Origin: Oscarella lobularis | Taxonomy: Eukaryota; Porifera; Homoscleromorpha; Homosclerophorida; Oscarellidae | DNA: 64,000 nucleotides | Reading direction: 5' to 3' | NCBI RefSeq assembly: GCF_947507565.1 | Contig: NC_089175.1 | Location: 2,531,733-2,595,732, forward strand | Shown: positions 1-12,229 of the stretch, in pieces | How the letters are laid out: the number at the start of each line of letters is the position of its first letter | Numbering within the stretch: position 1 is the stretch's first letter | Translations under genes and position numbers: made by a program | Notes under the pieces: model-generated | What the model was told of the DNA's origin: nothing | Database searches by the model: none | What the model saw: the letters and a program-made list of their open reading frames with translations, nothing else

Positions 1-128
1 ACACTGAACAAAGAGGAGAACTTGAACTTTTCGTGCAAAAAGCAAACCAGCTGTCGTCTATCCTAACACGTGATCCTATCATCCTACATGTTGGTTTCAA
101 TCTATTCTAATAGAGGAAGGAACGCTAA

Positions 129-662
129 ATGGGCATCCTCCATTATTCCGTTTTCGTCGTCCTATGCGCCGTCCTGTGGGTCGCTCTCCTACAGGACTTC
201 GGGCCCGTGTCGAAACACCGGCTTCAAATCGCCATAAAGGACGCGAAAGCGACGAACGTCTACGAATTCCTAGCCGACGTTCCGACGAGCCTACCGGTAC
301 TCCATGCACTCATAAGAGAAGTGAAAACGATCGAAAAGACGATCGATCGTACGGATTACGTGTGCGTCGAAGCGCCGCTGCCGTTTCTCACGCTCACCTA
401 CGCGCTCGTCTCGTACGAAGACGTCGACGCCTTGTCGGTGAATCTGTCGGTGCCGAATCTTCTGTTCGGCTTTCGCGCGTCGTCTCTGTTCACGTTGCGC
501 GACGACGAGACGACGGGCGAGCTGCTCGTCGTCGAAGACGTTCACATTGCGCTTCCGCGCTGGTGGGACGTGCCTTTTGGGACCTTCGTTCGCAATTTCG
601 TGCTCGAACACCATCGAACGTTGCTCGGGCGACTGAGGACGACGTTTGAACCGAAACAGTGA
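129..662 (+). CDS. Small membrane-anchored protein of unknown function
   Basis: This is a 177-residue open reading frame in one exon, starting at an ATG in a fair Kozak context (ctaaATGg). Residues 4-24 form a hydrophobic N-terminal segment, probably a signal anchor or signal peptide. The rest is a mixed alpha/beta domain of about 145 residues with a basic C-terminus. Its size and pattern faintly recall START/SRPBCC-like lipid-binding folds, but no diagnostic motif is visible, so no function is claimed. Third codon positions are rich in C and G, as in neighbouring real genes. That favours this frame over the overlapping open frames. The next gene, LIAS, is convergent and ends 135 bp downstream. 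Confidence 0.6.
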   Translation: MGILHYSVFVVLCAVLWVALLQDFGPVSKHRLQIAIKDAKATNVYEFLADVPTSLPVLHALIREVKTIEKTIDRTDYVCVEAPLPFLTLTYALVSYEDVDALSVNLSVPNLLFGFRASSLFTLRDDETTGELLVVEDVHIALPRWWDVPFGTFVRNFVLEHHRTLLGRLRTTFEPKQ

Positions 663-797
663 CGCTTTTCGTTTGCACGTGCATGCGCAGTATTCCTAGA
701 AAAAACGTGGTTGTATATTTATAGAGAAGCTTCGATTATTAATCGGTGTAGATGTGACGTCACTCAAAGGCTCACGGCGGTTTATATGTGGAACATT

Positions 798-2425
798 TTA
801 TTGTACGATAGCCTTATTTGAAGTTCGTTCCTTCAAAACGTTCTTGATGAAAAATTCCCCTAGAAAGAATTGAGCAAACGCAAGTCTCTCCCTTCGCACT
901 TCTCACTTACCAGCTCTGTAAGAAGATCGCACAAGAGGCCCACTTGCAGTGTACAGAAACCCAAGCTCATTCGCCACCTTTTCCCAATAAGCAAATTTAT
1001 CCGGAGTCACATATTCGACCACCTAGAAAACAGATAAATAATAAAAATTAATTTACACTGAGGTGTCTCGCCTTGAGATGTCGCTTTGTCGGCTGCATGT
1101 ATTGACCCAACGTGAGGCAATCCACACCGGCGTCTCGAACTTCCTTCATCGTTTTGAATATTTGTTCGTCCGTCTCGCCCAAACCCAGCATGATCGACGT
1201 CTTCGTTATTAGATCGGGTCTCAAGGTCTTTGCGTGAACAAGAACGTCGATCGATTGCCTATAGTTGGCTCGAGGATCACGAACGAGCCTGAAAAGAAAA
1301 GTCGACGAATTTTAATTTTAAGATCTATGGTACCATTGGAGTTCTTGAACTGTTTCCACGTTGTGCGCAAAGACGTCCAATCCGGAGCGACATATTGTAG
1401 CAATGGCATTTTTGTCACCTCGAAAGTCGGGTGTGAGACATTCAACAAGCAAACTCGGACTCCTATCATGTACAGAAAAATAAATAAATAAATAAATACC
1501 TAAAGACAGCGGTGCATCACTATGAGGTACCTTTTCTTTAGTTCTATGACAGTCTGAGCGAAATGTCCAGCGCCGCCGTCCGGCAAATCTAAGAAAGAGA
1601 ACGTCAGAGCAGCGCACGCGTGCGTCACGCGGCGTCGAACCGTCTCTGTCGACCGAAGTCAATACAATGTAGTCTAATCCTCCCCATTCTGAAATAGCTT
1701 CCGCCGTATTTCTTGGCTCATTTGGATCAGGCGGCGGCGGACGTCTCGCCGTCTTTACCGAACAAAAGCGACATCCCCGAGTGCACAAATCACCCAACAA
1801 CTATATACAAAAATTAATTAATTAATTAATTAATTAATCATATTATTAAATTTACCATGATGGTTGCCGTTGCTGTTTGCGTCTCGCCGCCGCCCCAACA
1901 CTCGCCCACGTTCGGACACCGAGCCTCTTCGCATACCTACGAATTTTTTTATTAGATTATACGCTTATCAATACGTACGTAGTCCTTACGGTATTCAATT
2001 TCAATTTTCTCAACGACTTCTTCAGTCGAACGTAGTTCTCGCCGACGGGAATTTTCGTTCGAAGCCACGGCGGAAGACCGAGTCTAAAATTATTCGAACG
2101 ATAAAATAAAATTATAATTATTCGAACGAAGTCACGCGCCGATCGACGTTCGAGTCTTTTTTCGTTTACCTTTCGCCTTTTCTCCTCTTCAGGTGAGCGG
2201 GGTTGGTCGGTGGAGCGTCCAAGGTCGTGCTCTCGCGAACGAAGTCGCCCAATCCGGGCCCCGAACGAATCAGATCGCGTTTTTCCGGCGACAATGTAGC
2301 AAGTTGGCGACGAAGAACGGTCTATATAGAAGCAAAGTCATCCCAAATGCTTCCAGATGACTTAAAACGACCATATGAGCGCAGGATAAGGCAGGAAACG
2401 ATCTCGTTCGCACTCGGGTAACCAT
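798..2425 (-). CDS. LIAS: Lipoyl synthase, mitochondrial
   Basis: Radical-SAM enzyme that inserts two sulfurs into octanoyl groups on the lipoyl domains of mitochondrial 2-oxoacid dehydrogenases and the glycine cleavage H protein. Both Fe-S cluster motifs are visible. The auxiliary cluster motif [12 protein letters not shown] lies near 1900, and the radical-SAM motif CTRGCRFC near 1780. The family signature GPLVRSSY occurs near 920, and the protein ends [17 protein letters not shown] plus a few residues. The gene has several short introns. The proposed start at 2425 gives a basic, Ser/Arg-rich leader ([10 protein letters not shown]...), which fits mitochondrial import. Intron 1 would use an atypical GTCGTT donor, so the exact start is less certain. 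RRM1 lies upstream on the same strand, with about 190 bp between RRM1's stop and this start. Confidence 0.93.
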
Positions 2426-2617
2426 GCTTGTTATCCGGGACAGCGAATGTCAAGGTTAAATAAAAGACTGATTTTTATCTGCACATTTCAAAATTCAGAT
2501 GCTATACGCAGTATCTGAGACACATACTCAAATTGCATGACACTGAAACAGACTGTACATGTATTCGTTCTCATACAAAAAATTTGCCCCCCATTTTTTT
2601 TTTCTGTCTCCCAAATT

Positions 2618-5600
2618 TCAAGCGCTGCACATAAGACACCCCTCCTCACCGGCGCACTGCGACGCGTCGTTCTCCTTCTCCTCCTCGTCAATCTGCCCCT
2701 GCTGAGTTTTCCTCGCGAAGGCGAACCGCGGTTTCGAGCCGGGAATGACGGGCGACGGCGTTTTGAGCGTGAATTCCAATTTGGGACTCTGCGTCGGCGT
2801 CTTCATCACGAGAGCCGCGTTTTGACTGCGGACGGCTTTGGCCGCCGCCTTCTGAACGGACCGATCGACGGTGAATTGAATCGCCGACGCCGCCGGACGA
2901 GTACGAAGATAATACATACCCGTCTTCAATCCCTTATAATAGTAATTATTCTTGAGTCTATTTTTCTATTTGCTTCTACCTTTTTCCATCCGTAGAAATG
3001 CATGCTCGTCAATTTCGCGAAATTCGGCTCGGCAATGAAGACGTTGAACGACTGGCTTTGATCGATAAAAGCGCCGCGATCCGCCGCCATGTTGATCAAC
3101 GTCTTCTGGGGAATTTCCCAAACGATTTTGTAGAGCTCTTTCAATTCGTCTGGAATGCCTTCGATTGCCTATACATGTACGCGAAAAAATTGCACTTTTT
3201 ATATATACGAAATTCTTTTGTTTTCTCACCTGTATGGATCCGTTGTGTGCGATGAGTTTCTGCTTCATTTCCCCTTCGACGTCCCACAGTCCCAAATCGA
3301 CCAAGTCCTTGAGCAGGTGCTGATTGACGACTTGAAATTCGCCGGACAGAACGCGACGCGTGTATATGTTGCTCGTGTACGGCTCGATCGATTCGTTGTT
3401 GCCGAGAATTTGAGCCGTCGACGCCGTCGGCATGGGAGCGAGAAGCAAGCTGTTACGAAGCCCAAAACTAAAAATCAACTATTGGGTATGATATATCATG
3501 TGATATAATATTTTTTTACGTTTCGATGTCTCGTCTCAAGCGCTTCCAATCGTGAAGACCCTCTGGATCTGGAACGCCCCACATGTTGTGCTGAAGAATC
3601 TAATATCCAAAGTATATGATATTTTATATGTAAACGTTTCTTTACTTTACCCCTTTGCTTGCTGGTGATCCTTCATATGTTTCGTAGGTGCCAAATTCTT
3701 TGGCTAATTGGCAGGAAGCCTAAGCAACAATTCCATCTAATAATCTTTGATTTTCAATTAGTATTATAATCGTTACATCCAAGGCTCCGAAGTAGATTGT
3801 CTCGAAGATTTGCTTGTTGAGTTTTTGTGCCGCTTCACTTTCGAATGGATATCTCATCAAAATGAAGGCGTCGGCTAATCCCTGAACGCCGATTCCTATT
3901 GGACGATGTCTCTTATTGGAGCGTTCCGCCTGCAAAGAGAAAAAAATCTAATAAGAAACAATAATAGAATCTTTTCCGTTTTACTTCGGGGACAGGATAA
4001 TAGTTGATGTCAATAATCTTGTTCAAATTTCTCGTGATAACCTAGTGATTAATTAATTAATTAATATTGGGGGTGCATTCTGCTGAAACAAGTTTTTATT
4101 TTTACCCTAGTCACTTCAGCCAATTTCTCGAAGTCAAACTCTCTATCTGCAGTGACGAATCTGGGCAAAGCAAGAGAAGCCAAATTGCAAACGGCAACCT
4201 GCGCAAAAAAATTAAATAAATCACATATTTATCTTTGCGAGATTACTTCATCAGGGCTGCTGTATTGAACGACTTCCGTGCACAAATTGCTACACTTTAT
4301 CGTGCCAATATTCTTATACATAAAAAATCAAAGCGTCGAATTGGCGGATGATCCAATTTGCCCTCACTTGCTGATTGCTCTTTCGATTGCACGCATCCTT
4401 ATACAGAATATAAGGCGTTCCCGTCTCCGTCTGAGACTCCAATATAGCGAACCAAAGCTTCTGAGCACTGACAACTTTCCTGCTTCGCCCCTCCGCCTCA
4501 TATCTACAGAAACAATAAAAATTAAAAAATGGTCAAGACAATTTTAAAAATCGTCAAGACAATTTTTAAAAATCGTTAAGACAATTTTAAAAATCGTCAA
4601 GACAATTTTAAAAATCGTCAAGACAATTTTTAAAATCGTCAAGACTAAAAATCGTCAAGACAATTTTTAAAAATCGTGGTAAATAAATAAGGATACACCT
4701 ATTCTTACCTCGTATATAATTCCTCGAATTCGTCGCCCCAAACGTCGGCCAATCCCGGACATTCGTCCGGACACATGAGCGACCACTTCCCGTTGGCTTC
4801 GACGCGTTTCATAAAGAGATCCGGTATCCAGAGAGCGAAGAACAAATCGCGCGCGCGATCCTCCTCCTTTCCCGTGTTCTTTTTCAAATCCAAGAACGCC
4901 ATGACGTCGGCGTGCCACGGTTCCAAATAGATGGCAAATGCGCCGGGACGTTTGTTGCCGCCCTGATCGACGTAGCGCGCTGTCGCGTTGTAGACGCGAA
5001 GCATGGGTACGAGACCGTTCGACACGCCATTCGTGCCGGCAATGAAACTTCCCTTCGCTCGAATGCAGTGGACGTTGAGACCGATTCCGCCCGCCGATTT
5101 GGAGATCTTGGAGCACATTTTCAACGTGTCGTAGATGCCCTAGAAGAAACGCCTCAATATAAGTATAAAATTTCATTAATTAAGTCCTTATACGTATTTC
5201 AAATACATATATTTACGTCATAAATATTATCCTATGTGGTAAATGCAAAACTAAAGATTTTAGTAACACCTCAATAAAATTCAATATTTAATTAAGTCTT
5301 TATACGTATTTCAAGTACATATATTTACGTCATAAATATTACCCTATGTGGTAAATGCAAAACTAAATTTTAAAGTAACACCTCAATAAAATTCAATATT
5401 TAATTAAGTCCTTATACTTATTTCAAGTACATACATTTATAAATATTACCCCATGTGGTAAATACAAAACTAAAGATTTAAATTATTCATTAAAAGTCCT
5501 TAGGCGTATTGCAATAAAATATTAGTCAACAACATGCGTACGATAAATAGACGTCTATGTTTCTATGCTTGCTTACCTCAATGCTATCGTCTGCCATTGA

Positions 5601-6791
5601 GAGTAGGAAGCAGCTGGACAGTTGGGGTCTGCACGTTCCCGCGTTGAAAAGAGTTGGCGATGCGTGAGTGAACCAGCGTTCTGACATCAAATCATACGTC
5701 TATGATGAAGAATTGGACCGTGTCCTCCTTTCTTTTGTTGTCACTATTTTTACTTCAATTGCACTTTCAACGTCTTCACCGTGGATGCCGACGGAAACGC
5801 GCATTAGCATGTGCTGGGGACGCTCGGCAACTGGGAAAATTACGTTAAATTAAATTATAGTATTTTTTGTCTCATCTCACCTTTTCCGTTGATTTTCAAT
5901 AGATAGGATTTTTCCAATGTCTAAAATTGTAACGACACGCAAAACCATTAGCACCACAAAGCGGTTATAAATAAATAAATAACAGGTAGCAATGGGTGAA
6001 ACAGTCGTTTCATCATTTTTGGGTGTCATAAAAGCGTGAGGGCTATTACTCCAGCAACAGCACAAGGAACAAAGCCACCCTCCATCTCAATTTAATCACT
6101 ATCAATTTACCTTAAATCCAAAGTATTGATAATTGAAATCGCGATCAAATACAATTGCAGAATCAAGTCTCTAAAGAAATTCATGTAGACAAGTAGCCCA
6201 TCTAAAAATAATCCTAGATTTATTCTAACCTGAGAATGTTTTCTCACAATTTCCAGCGTCTCCAAGGAAACCATAGGACAGTGCTTCCGGTTCTTGGGAT
6301 TGACGTACGCATACAAGTCTTCCATAACAGCTAATTCAATTAAATTATTAAATTAATTAATTATCGGACTGTCCCGTATGAGGACGAACCGCTAAATTGT
6401 TTCTTTGTCTCCTTGTGCAAATTGCTCACGGCAATTCGAGCGGCCAATTTCGCGTAGTCGGGATGCTTCGTCGTCATGGTGGCGGCCGTTTCGGCGGCTA
6501 GAGTGTCGAGTTCTACGGTCGTGACGCCCGGATAGATTCCGCTGATCACTTTCATCGTGATCGACACCTTTTCGTCGAGAATGCGATCGAAATCGAGCGT
6601 TTGAGCGTTCTTTTCTTACCGGTTCGACGTGCTCCTGACTCAATCCGTAGCACAGCTTCGATATTCGCGACGTGATCTTGTCGAAATGGACATTTTCGCG
6701 CCGACCGTCTGAAGAAAACGGCGATCGTGGATCGAGTTGGGATTAGAATCGAGTCTGCACCTCTTTTGATGACGTAGAGCGAAGACGACAT
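2618..6791 (-). CDS. RRM1: Ribonucleoside-diphosphate reductase large subunit
   Basis: Catalytic alpha subunit of class Ia ribonucleotide reductase, which makes dNDPs in the cytosol with the RRM2 radical subunit. The gene spans 4.2 kb with more than ten short introns. Conserved pieces in order are: N-terminal ATP-cone start [11 protein letters not shown] (near 6790), [15 protein letters not shown] (near 6500), the substrate cysteine in [10 protein letters not shown] (near 5610), [30 protein letters not shown] (near 4960), the active-site NLCTE (near 4280), [32 protein letters not shown] (near 3440), and the C-terminal redox pair in CLMCSA just before the stop. All expected catalytic residues that I could check are present. 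The start at 6791 was preferred to an upstream in-frame ATG because it matches the family N-terminus. Two introns carry tandem repeats. Confidence 0.96.
4529..4678. repeat. Short tandem repeat in an RRM1 intron
   Basis: About seven imperfect head-to-tail copies of a roughly 21-23 bp AT-rich unit built on 'aatcgtcaagacaattttaa' fill most of an intron of RRM1. Copies differ by single A/T length changes and one internal deletion. Nothing suggests coding function. Confidence 0.9.
5181..5500. repeat. 111-bp tandem repeat in an RRM1 intron
   Basis: Three consecutive copies of an AT-rich unit of about 111 bp begin near 5181, 5292 and 5403. Each starts with a 'taagtccttatac'-like block and contains 'cctatgtggtaaatgcaaaac'-like sequence. 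The third copy is diverged and has an internal deletion. A short fourth remnant, 'tccttaggcgtattgcaa', follows near 5497. The array lies inside an RRM1 intron that is unusually long for this window. Confidence 0.88.
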
Positions 6792-6930
6792 GGCTCCGAA
6801 TGAATGAGAAAGAGTAACCGCGTTTTTTGGGGCAACAGGCACGTCGAGGAACTGCGCGCTTTCTACGACGCAGACTCGAAAGTCCCGACCCGTGTAAACT
6901 TATCCGGGCGATCGCTAAAGCAGTTCTCCG
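6792..6930. promoter_or_regulatory. Divergent promoter between RRM1 and PSMB4
   Basis: Only 139 bp separate the ATGs of two divergently transcribed housekeeping genes, so both promoters and 5' UTRs must fit here. No TATA box is obvious, which is usual for housekeeping promoters. Inference: shared bidirectional promoter. Confidence 0.7.
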
Positions 6931-8035
6931 ATGGCTTATTTTCCAGAATTCGACGATTTGAGGCTTAGAGACGCTCCAGGTGGACTTCGAGGCCTAACGC
7001 AACGGCACGACTTCGCTCAAAGCTTCGATCCAACGCAGCGATCGAGGTAAACGATCTTGAAATGAAACAATGTCGCGTGCAGCGTTCGCTCTTAGTCAAC
7101 CAGTCGTAACGGGAACGTCCGTCTTGGGTCTAAAGTATCGCGACGGCGTCATTTTGGCTGCGGATACCTTGGGATCTTACGGGTCATTGGCTCGTTATCG
7201 TGGAGTATCCCGCATGCTAAAAATTGGCGAGAAAACCATTGTCGGCGCAACCGGCGACTATGCCGATTTTCAATTTCTCAAGGACGTGATAAATGAAAAA
7301 GTGTACGGAGAAAAAAAGAGAGGAAATAATAAATTTTTAATTAATGATTTTTTAGTTTGCATGACAATCTCCTAAATGACGGTCACACCATGTTACCCAC
7401 CGCCGTTTTCTCGTGGCTCACTCGAGTTCTTTATAATTGGTAATTATCTATTACTTGTACCATGTATATATTGATTTTTTATTATTAATTTTACTATAGT
7501 CGTACTGAATTGGATCCTTTATGGAATGTCTATGTCGTGGGCGGAGTTCACGAGGGAAAGGCGTTGCTAGGATACGTAGACTACGTGGGAGTGGGATACG
7601 AGGCTCCCACCGTGGCAACGGGATACGGATCCTACATAGCAAGAGTACAAAGAAAATACGCATGAAAAATAAATAAATAAATAAATAATGATTATTGCTC
7701 TATAGCCTCTTCTGCGCGATGCCTATGAGAAGAATCCGGACATGACTGAAGCAGAAGCGAGAGACGTCATGGAAAAGTGCATGCGCGTTCTCTACTATCG
7801 AGATGCAAGGTCACTCAATCGCGTGAGTAGTAAATAACACGTGTCCTGGCTTTTGATTTCTAACGATTTTTTTAGTTTGAAATCAGTCTTATAACGAACG
7901 AAAGATGCGTCATAGAGGAACCCAAGTCTACAGAAACATCATGGGAAATAGGTCACATGGTCAAGTAAGTGGGATTCCTAATACATTCGAATGATCATCG
8001 ATCGTAATAATTAATTAATTAGGGGCTATGATTGA
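6931..8035 (+). CDS. PSMB4: Proteasome subunit beta type-4
   Basis: Non-catalytic beta-7 subunit of the 20S proteasome core. The start MAYFPEFDD is followed by a short propeptide-like region. After a small intron comes the mature-like sequence [22 protein letters not shown] with [12 protein letters not shown], then [59 protein letters not shown], and the C-terminal [14 protein letters not shown]. As in PSMB4 orthologues, no threonine-nucleophile cleavage site of an active beta subunit is expected. The gene has several introns; exon 1 ends at 7046 and exon 2 begins at 7096. The last intron contains a TTAATTAATTAA run, and only four residues are encoded after it. The gene is convergent with HMG20, with 12 bp between stops. 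Confidence 0.95.
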
Positions 8036-8047
8036 GAGAGAGAAGTC

Positions 8048-8642
8048 TCAAGACGTCTTCTTGTAGTCTAATTGGCTGACTATACCCTTGACTTGAGCTG
8101 CAAAATCCGTAGCATCTTTCCGTGTCTCGTCCAATAGCAATTCGTGTAACTTAGCCAAATACGCGTCGATTGTATCCACTGTCGGCACTTCCGTCGTACC
8201 CGGAAGCGGAACGGTCACAAACGATTGGACGAGAATTTTCTTCAACGACGCCAAATATTTCCTTAGAGACGAATTGGCCACTTGTTGCTGATCCACTTCC
8301 TTTTCCAGTCGTTCGATGGCGATCTTCATATTTCCTATGTGCTTGCTCAAAATCGAATTCTGCTCCTCTAAGTCTACGTTCGATTTTCTGAGACTGCTCA
8401 GTTCCGTCTCTTTGACTATAATATATAGAGAGAAGAGGACGCTTGCGATGATTACGCCCTTCCCTCGCTCTCTTACCCTTGTTGTGCTGGAGAAATTCGT
8501 CCGTAAATATAGGAATATCGCATCCGGGCAAGTCGTCCTCTTCGAGATCTAATTCGGCTAAGATTTGCTGCTGGAGCAAAGTGGATCGAGCCACGTTCAT
8601 TCTCACAGACGATACAAACGGTTTGCTACGTTGCGACGGCGC

Positions 8643-8692
<50 letters not shown>

Positions 8693-9389
8693 TCGAAGTA
8701 TCATCGCTACCCAATTTTCTCTTCTTTTCTAAAAAAAACATCGATGAATGGATGGCACAAAGGAAAATATTATGTATGATGTACCGGTTTTCTTTTCACT
8801 TTGACCCCGACAAAAATCCTTGTAGGCGTCGGTCTGCTGATACTCTTTCAGATCTTTTACATATTGCTCTCGATCTCTTTGCGCATCGTCGAGATATTTC
8901 TATATAATAATTGGTATTTCAACTACTGGTATACATATATGTACGGTGGGAGGGTCCACGTGATTAATCGAATTAATTAATTAATTACGAATAATGAAAG
9001 CTTTATTTTACCTGTTTTTCATCCTGTTTCAAGTTTGCCCATTCGGCGGCCAATTTTCGCGTTATTTCCGAATAGTGCACGTCCGGATTCTCCTCCCTCA
9101 CTCGTTCGCGATTGTCCTGCAAGAATCGCACGTATCCGGTGAGAGGAACTTTGGGCGCGTTCGAATCGCGATCGCCGGCTCCGCCCCCTCGATTTCTCTT
9201 CCGTTTCGATGTCGACGCCGATCGTTTCGGCTCCGACGACGGGGAAACGGTTCTTTGACTGCTATCGCGCGACTCCGATTGTCCTTTCGTCGTCGCTTTC
9301 GCGTCACGCGGCGATTCCTCTTTCGGAAACGCGATTTCCGACACTTCTGCGTCGCAACTCGATGCGGATGGATTCGACGACTGATCCAT
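8048..9389 (-). CDS. HMG20: HMG-box protein HMG20A/HMG20B-like
   Basis: Chromatin protein of the iBRAF/BRAF35 family, whose members work with the LSD1-CoREST complex in the nucleus. A Ser/Lys-rich N-terminus is followed by a single HMG box starting NAPKVPLTGYVRFLQDNRE and continuing through WANLKQDEKQ. A polyproline stretch of about 14 residues comes next. The family block DIPIFTDEFLQHN follows, then a coiled coil (LRKSNVDLEEQNSILSKHI, then a heptad-rich region), and finally the conserved PLPGTTEVPTVDTIDAYL segment near the C-terminus. This order matches HMG20A and HMG20B throughout, and the sequence alone does not decide between the two. The polyproline run is encoded by a GGC/GCC microsatellite and is probably length-variable. 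Confidence 0.9.
8641..8692. repeat. GGC trinucleotide repeat encoding polyproline
   Basis: A nearly perfect (GGC)n run on the plus strand, read as proline codons in HMG20 on the minus strand. It lies between the HMG box and the coiled coil. Confidence 0.95.
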
Positions 9390-9774
9390 TCAGCGGCTAA
9401 AATAAGATCGGCTCTAAAGCTCCAGAATCCCTCTCCGAATAAAAAGCAATCCGGGTCGTCGCAGAAGAGCACGTGCTCTATAAATTGCAATCAAAAGCGT
9501 CCCTTTGCGATCTACGTGTAGACAACACGAGAATCCGCCATTATTTTAGCGCTAGAGCAGATCAGTAGGGATCACGTGTAAATTTGGCGCGAAATTTCCT
9601 CGACCAACCAGGGATTCGTTGCCAGCCTAGAAGTAAAGTAATGGCAGAATTCTTCCGCGTGCCCCGAAGAAGATCTACCCCCTCTAAATAATTAAAGCAT
9701 CTAATGGCTATAGATCAAAGAGAAACAAACGTCAACTTGGATTAGAGACCAACTAGTTTGCTCTCTATGTGACA

Positions 9775-12138
9775 TCACACCGTGGGAGGAGAATTCACCT
9801 TGAATCTTGCCTCTGACAGAACCCAACTGTACTGCGATCCAGGCGGCTGGGGATCATTTGTTTCTACAGCAAAGTTGGCCGAATACGAGAGATAGAAACT
9901 GTAGTAGTATTCGCCGTCGAACTCCTCGTATTTCGTTGCGGCAAACTTGGGCGGAATGCTAACGTCATAAGCTAAGAAGAAATCTCAATAAATAAAGAAC
10001 GCCTCCTTCTCTGTCTCCTCTAACCTTCAGGTCCAAATTCACTCAAATAGACAATGAGTTTGTACGGACCCGTCATCGAATCCGATTCAAGGAAGTACGT
10101 GTCGAAGTTTCGAGTCGCATACGGCGACTTCGTCGGCGTCGAAACGCACGTAATAAACTTCTTTATCGCCGGCAAATATCTTCAATGTACAATAAATCAA
10201 TAAAGTCATAATCTTACTCGAGCCTTACGTCATCGACGTTGATCCCGTGTGATTGTTCCACTTGAAAAGAGGAGTAGCGTCGTCGAGATGATCGATCCAC
10301 ATAAGGCTGTTTGCAGAATCGTTTCCGCCGTAGAATTTCCACGCCGACGCGTTATTTATTTGAATGGGATCAGTAGCATTACCTCTGGCCAAATAAACGC
10401 CATCTCCCTATAGAGTATATAGTATATAGAGACCGTATAATTTGATTCTGCGTACTTCCATCCACGATTCGTGGTCAGATGACGAAGGATTGGATCCGTG
10501 ACCAATCAAATACACCTGCAAAGAACTGCAATGTTTGCCAATTATTAGAACGATTCGTTTGTACATACTGTTCCTTCCGGTTCCAAATGCTGACCGAAAT
10601 TAACCTGTCAGAATTTCAATTTCATTTTCACTTTTTGTCTCGCTAATGGGTTTTCGCTGACCACGTGCATTGCGCCAAATTTCACGTTCTCGTTGTTTTT
10701 CGACGTCTGATCGAACAGGTTATCCGTGTCGGACGCCAAGAAGAATCGCGGATCGTTCCACTGGGGCGGATGAACAGGACTCGCCACGGGTGAATAGAGA
10801 AAATCAAGAAACGGTCCTTGCACGTAGCTAATAGTCAAAATAAGTTACCAAAACGTCGATAGAAAAAACCGACAGCTTCACTGACCACTTCCCACTGCAA
10901 TTTTGGCCCTTCTTTGGTATACTATCCAAAGCGTATCTAAGAGAGTCGTGCACTTTCGAAACTACGGTAACAAATGGTCTTGTCTTACGTTCCATAATAC
11001 CAATATCTGTCATAAATGAGACTGGCTGAAGGGTAGCGTCCTTCAACATCACAATATAGGTCTAGCTAGAGACGAACGCCCTATGTTCACCTACCCTCAT
11101 ACGGCTCCGGATAACTCTCGAAACAGCCGACGTTCGTTATATTCAAATTCAATGGATCGTCTCCGCCGGCAACGGCGTATCCAATGGTGCGATTTTGATG
11201 TCCACACGTCGTTTCATTGACAGTGCCTATGTCAAATAGGAAATCTAAATTATATATAATTCGATTACTATACCTTCTGCCCACGTCATGTACATATTCC
11301 CGTCTGAGCCCCACGAAGAAAACCACGCTTCGGCGTGACCGTAGACGCCCGTTCTGAAACTCAACTGAAGACCGGTAAAAGTCGTCGACTTCTCGAAAGG
11401 ACAGCCACCAGGAGGAGGCGACCCGTTCCAGTCGCGAAATTCCACCGGAGCGTAGCCTGGAGAGAAATCAGACACGTGACATCAACCTGAAATTTAATTA
11501 GGTGAAATTAATTTTTTACCTTCGATACCTACAGGAACGTATCCGTGCTTCAGGGCAATCTGCTCATCTGCTGGACACCCAGTGAGAAAGAGATCAGATA
11601 GCTTCTCGTTCCAGAAGAGCACGAGCGGCGAAGTCAATATTCCATCAGGCGCTATAAAACGTTAGTGTATCCCATAGATACGAAATTTGAAAAAAAATCA
11701 ACTCACGGTCAAAATAAATATATCCTTCGATTCGTAAAAATTTGTATCCTTCCTTTTGCACGCGCGCCAAACTTTCTGGCGGGGCGCGCGATATACGCGC
11801 GTGACACACGAATTCTCGCGTTTCCTTACCTGGCGTCGCGACGTTCGCCGTGTCTTTGTACTGACTACTATAATACGTGAACAAGGGGATTGTGTTTGTT
11901 GCGCGCGTCGTGTTCGATACGAGCTGAGGATAGCGCTATGGTCAAATTGTCGGTGTGAGCGACTTTTTCTTACTTGAGTGCAGTTGTGAACGAAGTTGTA
12001 ATCCGGTTCGGCCCATACGACGCCCGCTTCGGTGGCGAACGCCGCGTAGTCGGACCTCGACGCACTGTGGTAGAGATAGAGAGGCGCGTACGAATCGCTG
12101 AGAGCGAATAAAAGGACTAGAAAGGCGCAGCGAAGCAT
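9775..12138 (-). CDS. Secreted beta-propeller-like protein, function unknown
   Basis: Multi-exon gene encoding a secreted protein of roughly 450-500 residues. Exon 1 encodes signal peptide MLRCAFLVLLFALSDSYA. The chain is rich in Trp, Gly, Pro and aromatic motifs spread over the exons: FRDWNGSPPPGGCPF (near 11420), GSDGNMYMTWAEG (near 11290), SPVHPPQWNDPRFFLASD (near 10740), GAMHVVSENP (near 10670), SWMEGDGVYLARGN (near 10440), YATRNFDTYFLESDS (near 10100) and a C-terminal WVLSEARFKVNSPP. Several N-glycosylation sequons are present. The recurrent W/D/G-rich blocks suggest a five-bladed propeller such as glycoside-hydrolase-like or DUF4185-like folds, but that is inference from pattern. CLC lies directly upstream on the same strand, and its stop is only 91 bp from this start. 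Confidence 0.75.
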
Positions 12139-12229
12139 TTCTTTGGTCTACGGGGTATGTGACACTCGTGACTCTACATGTACGTCACGCGGAAGACTCG
12201 CTCAGGTACAGTACGCTACAGATGTTACT

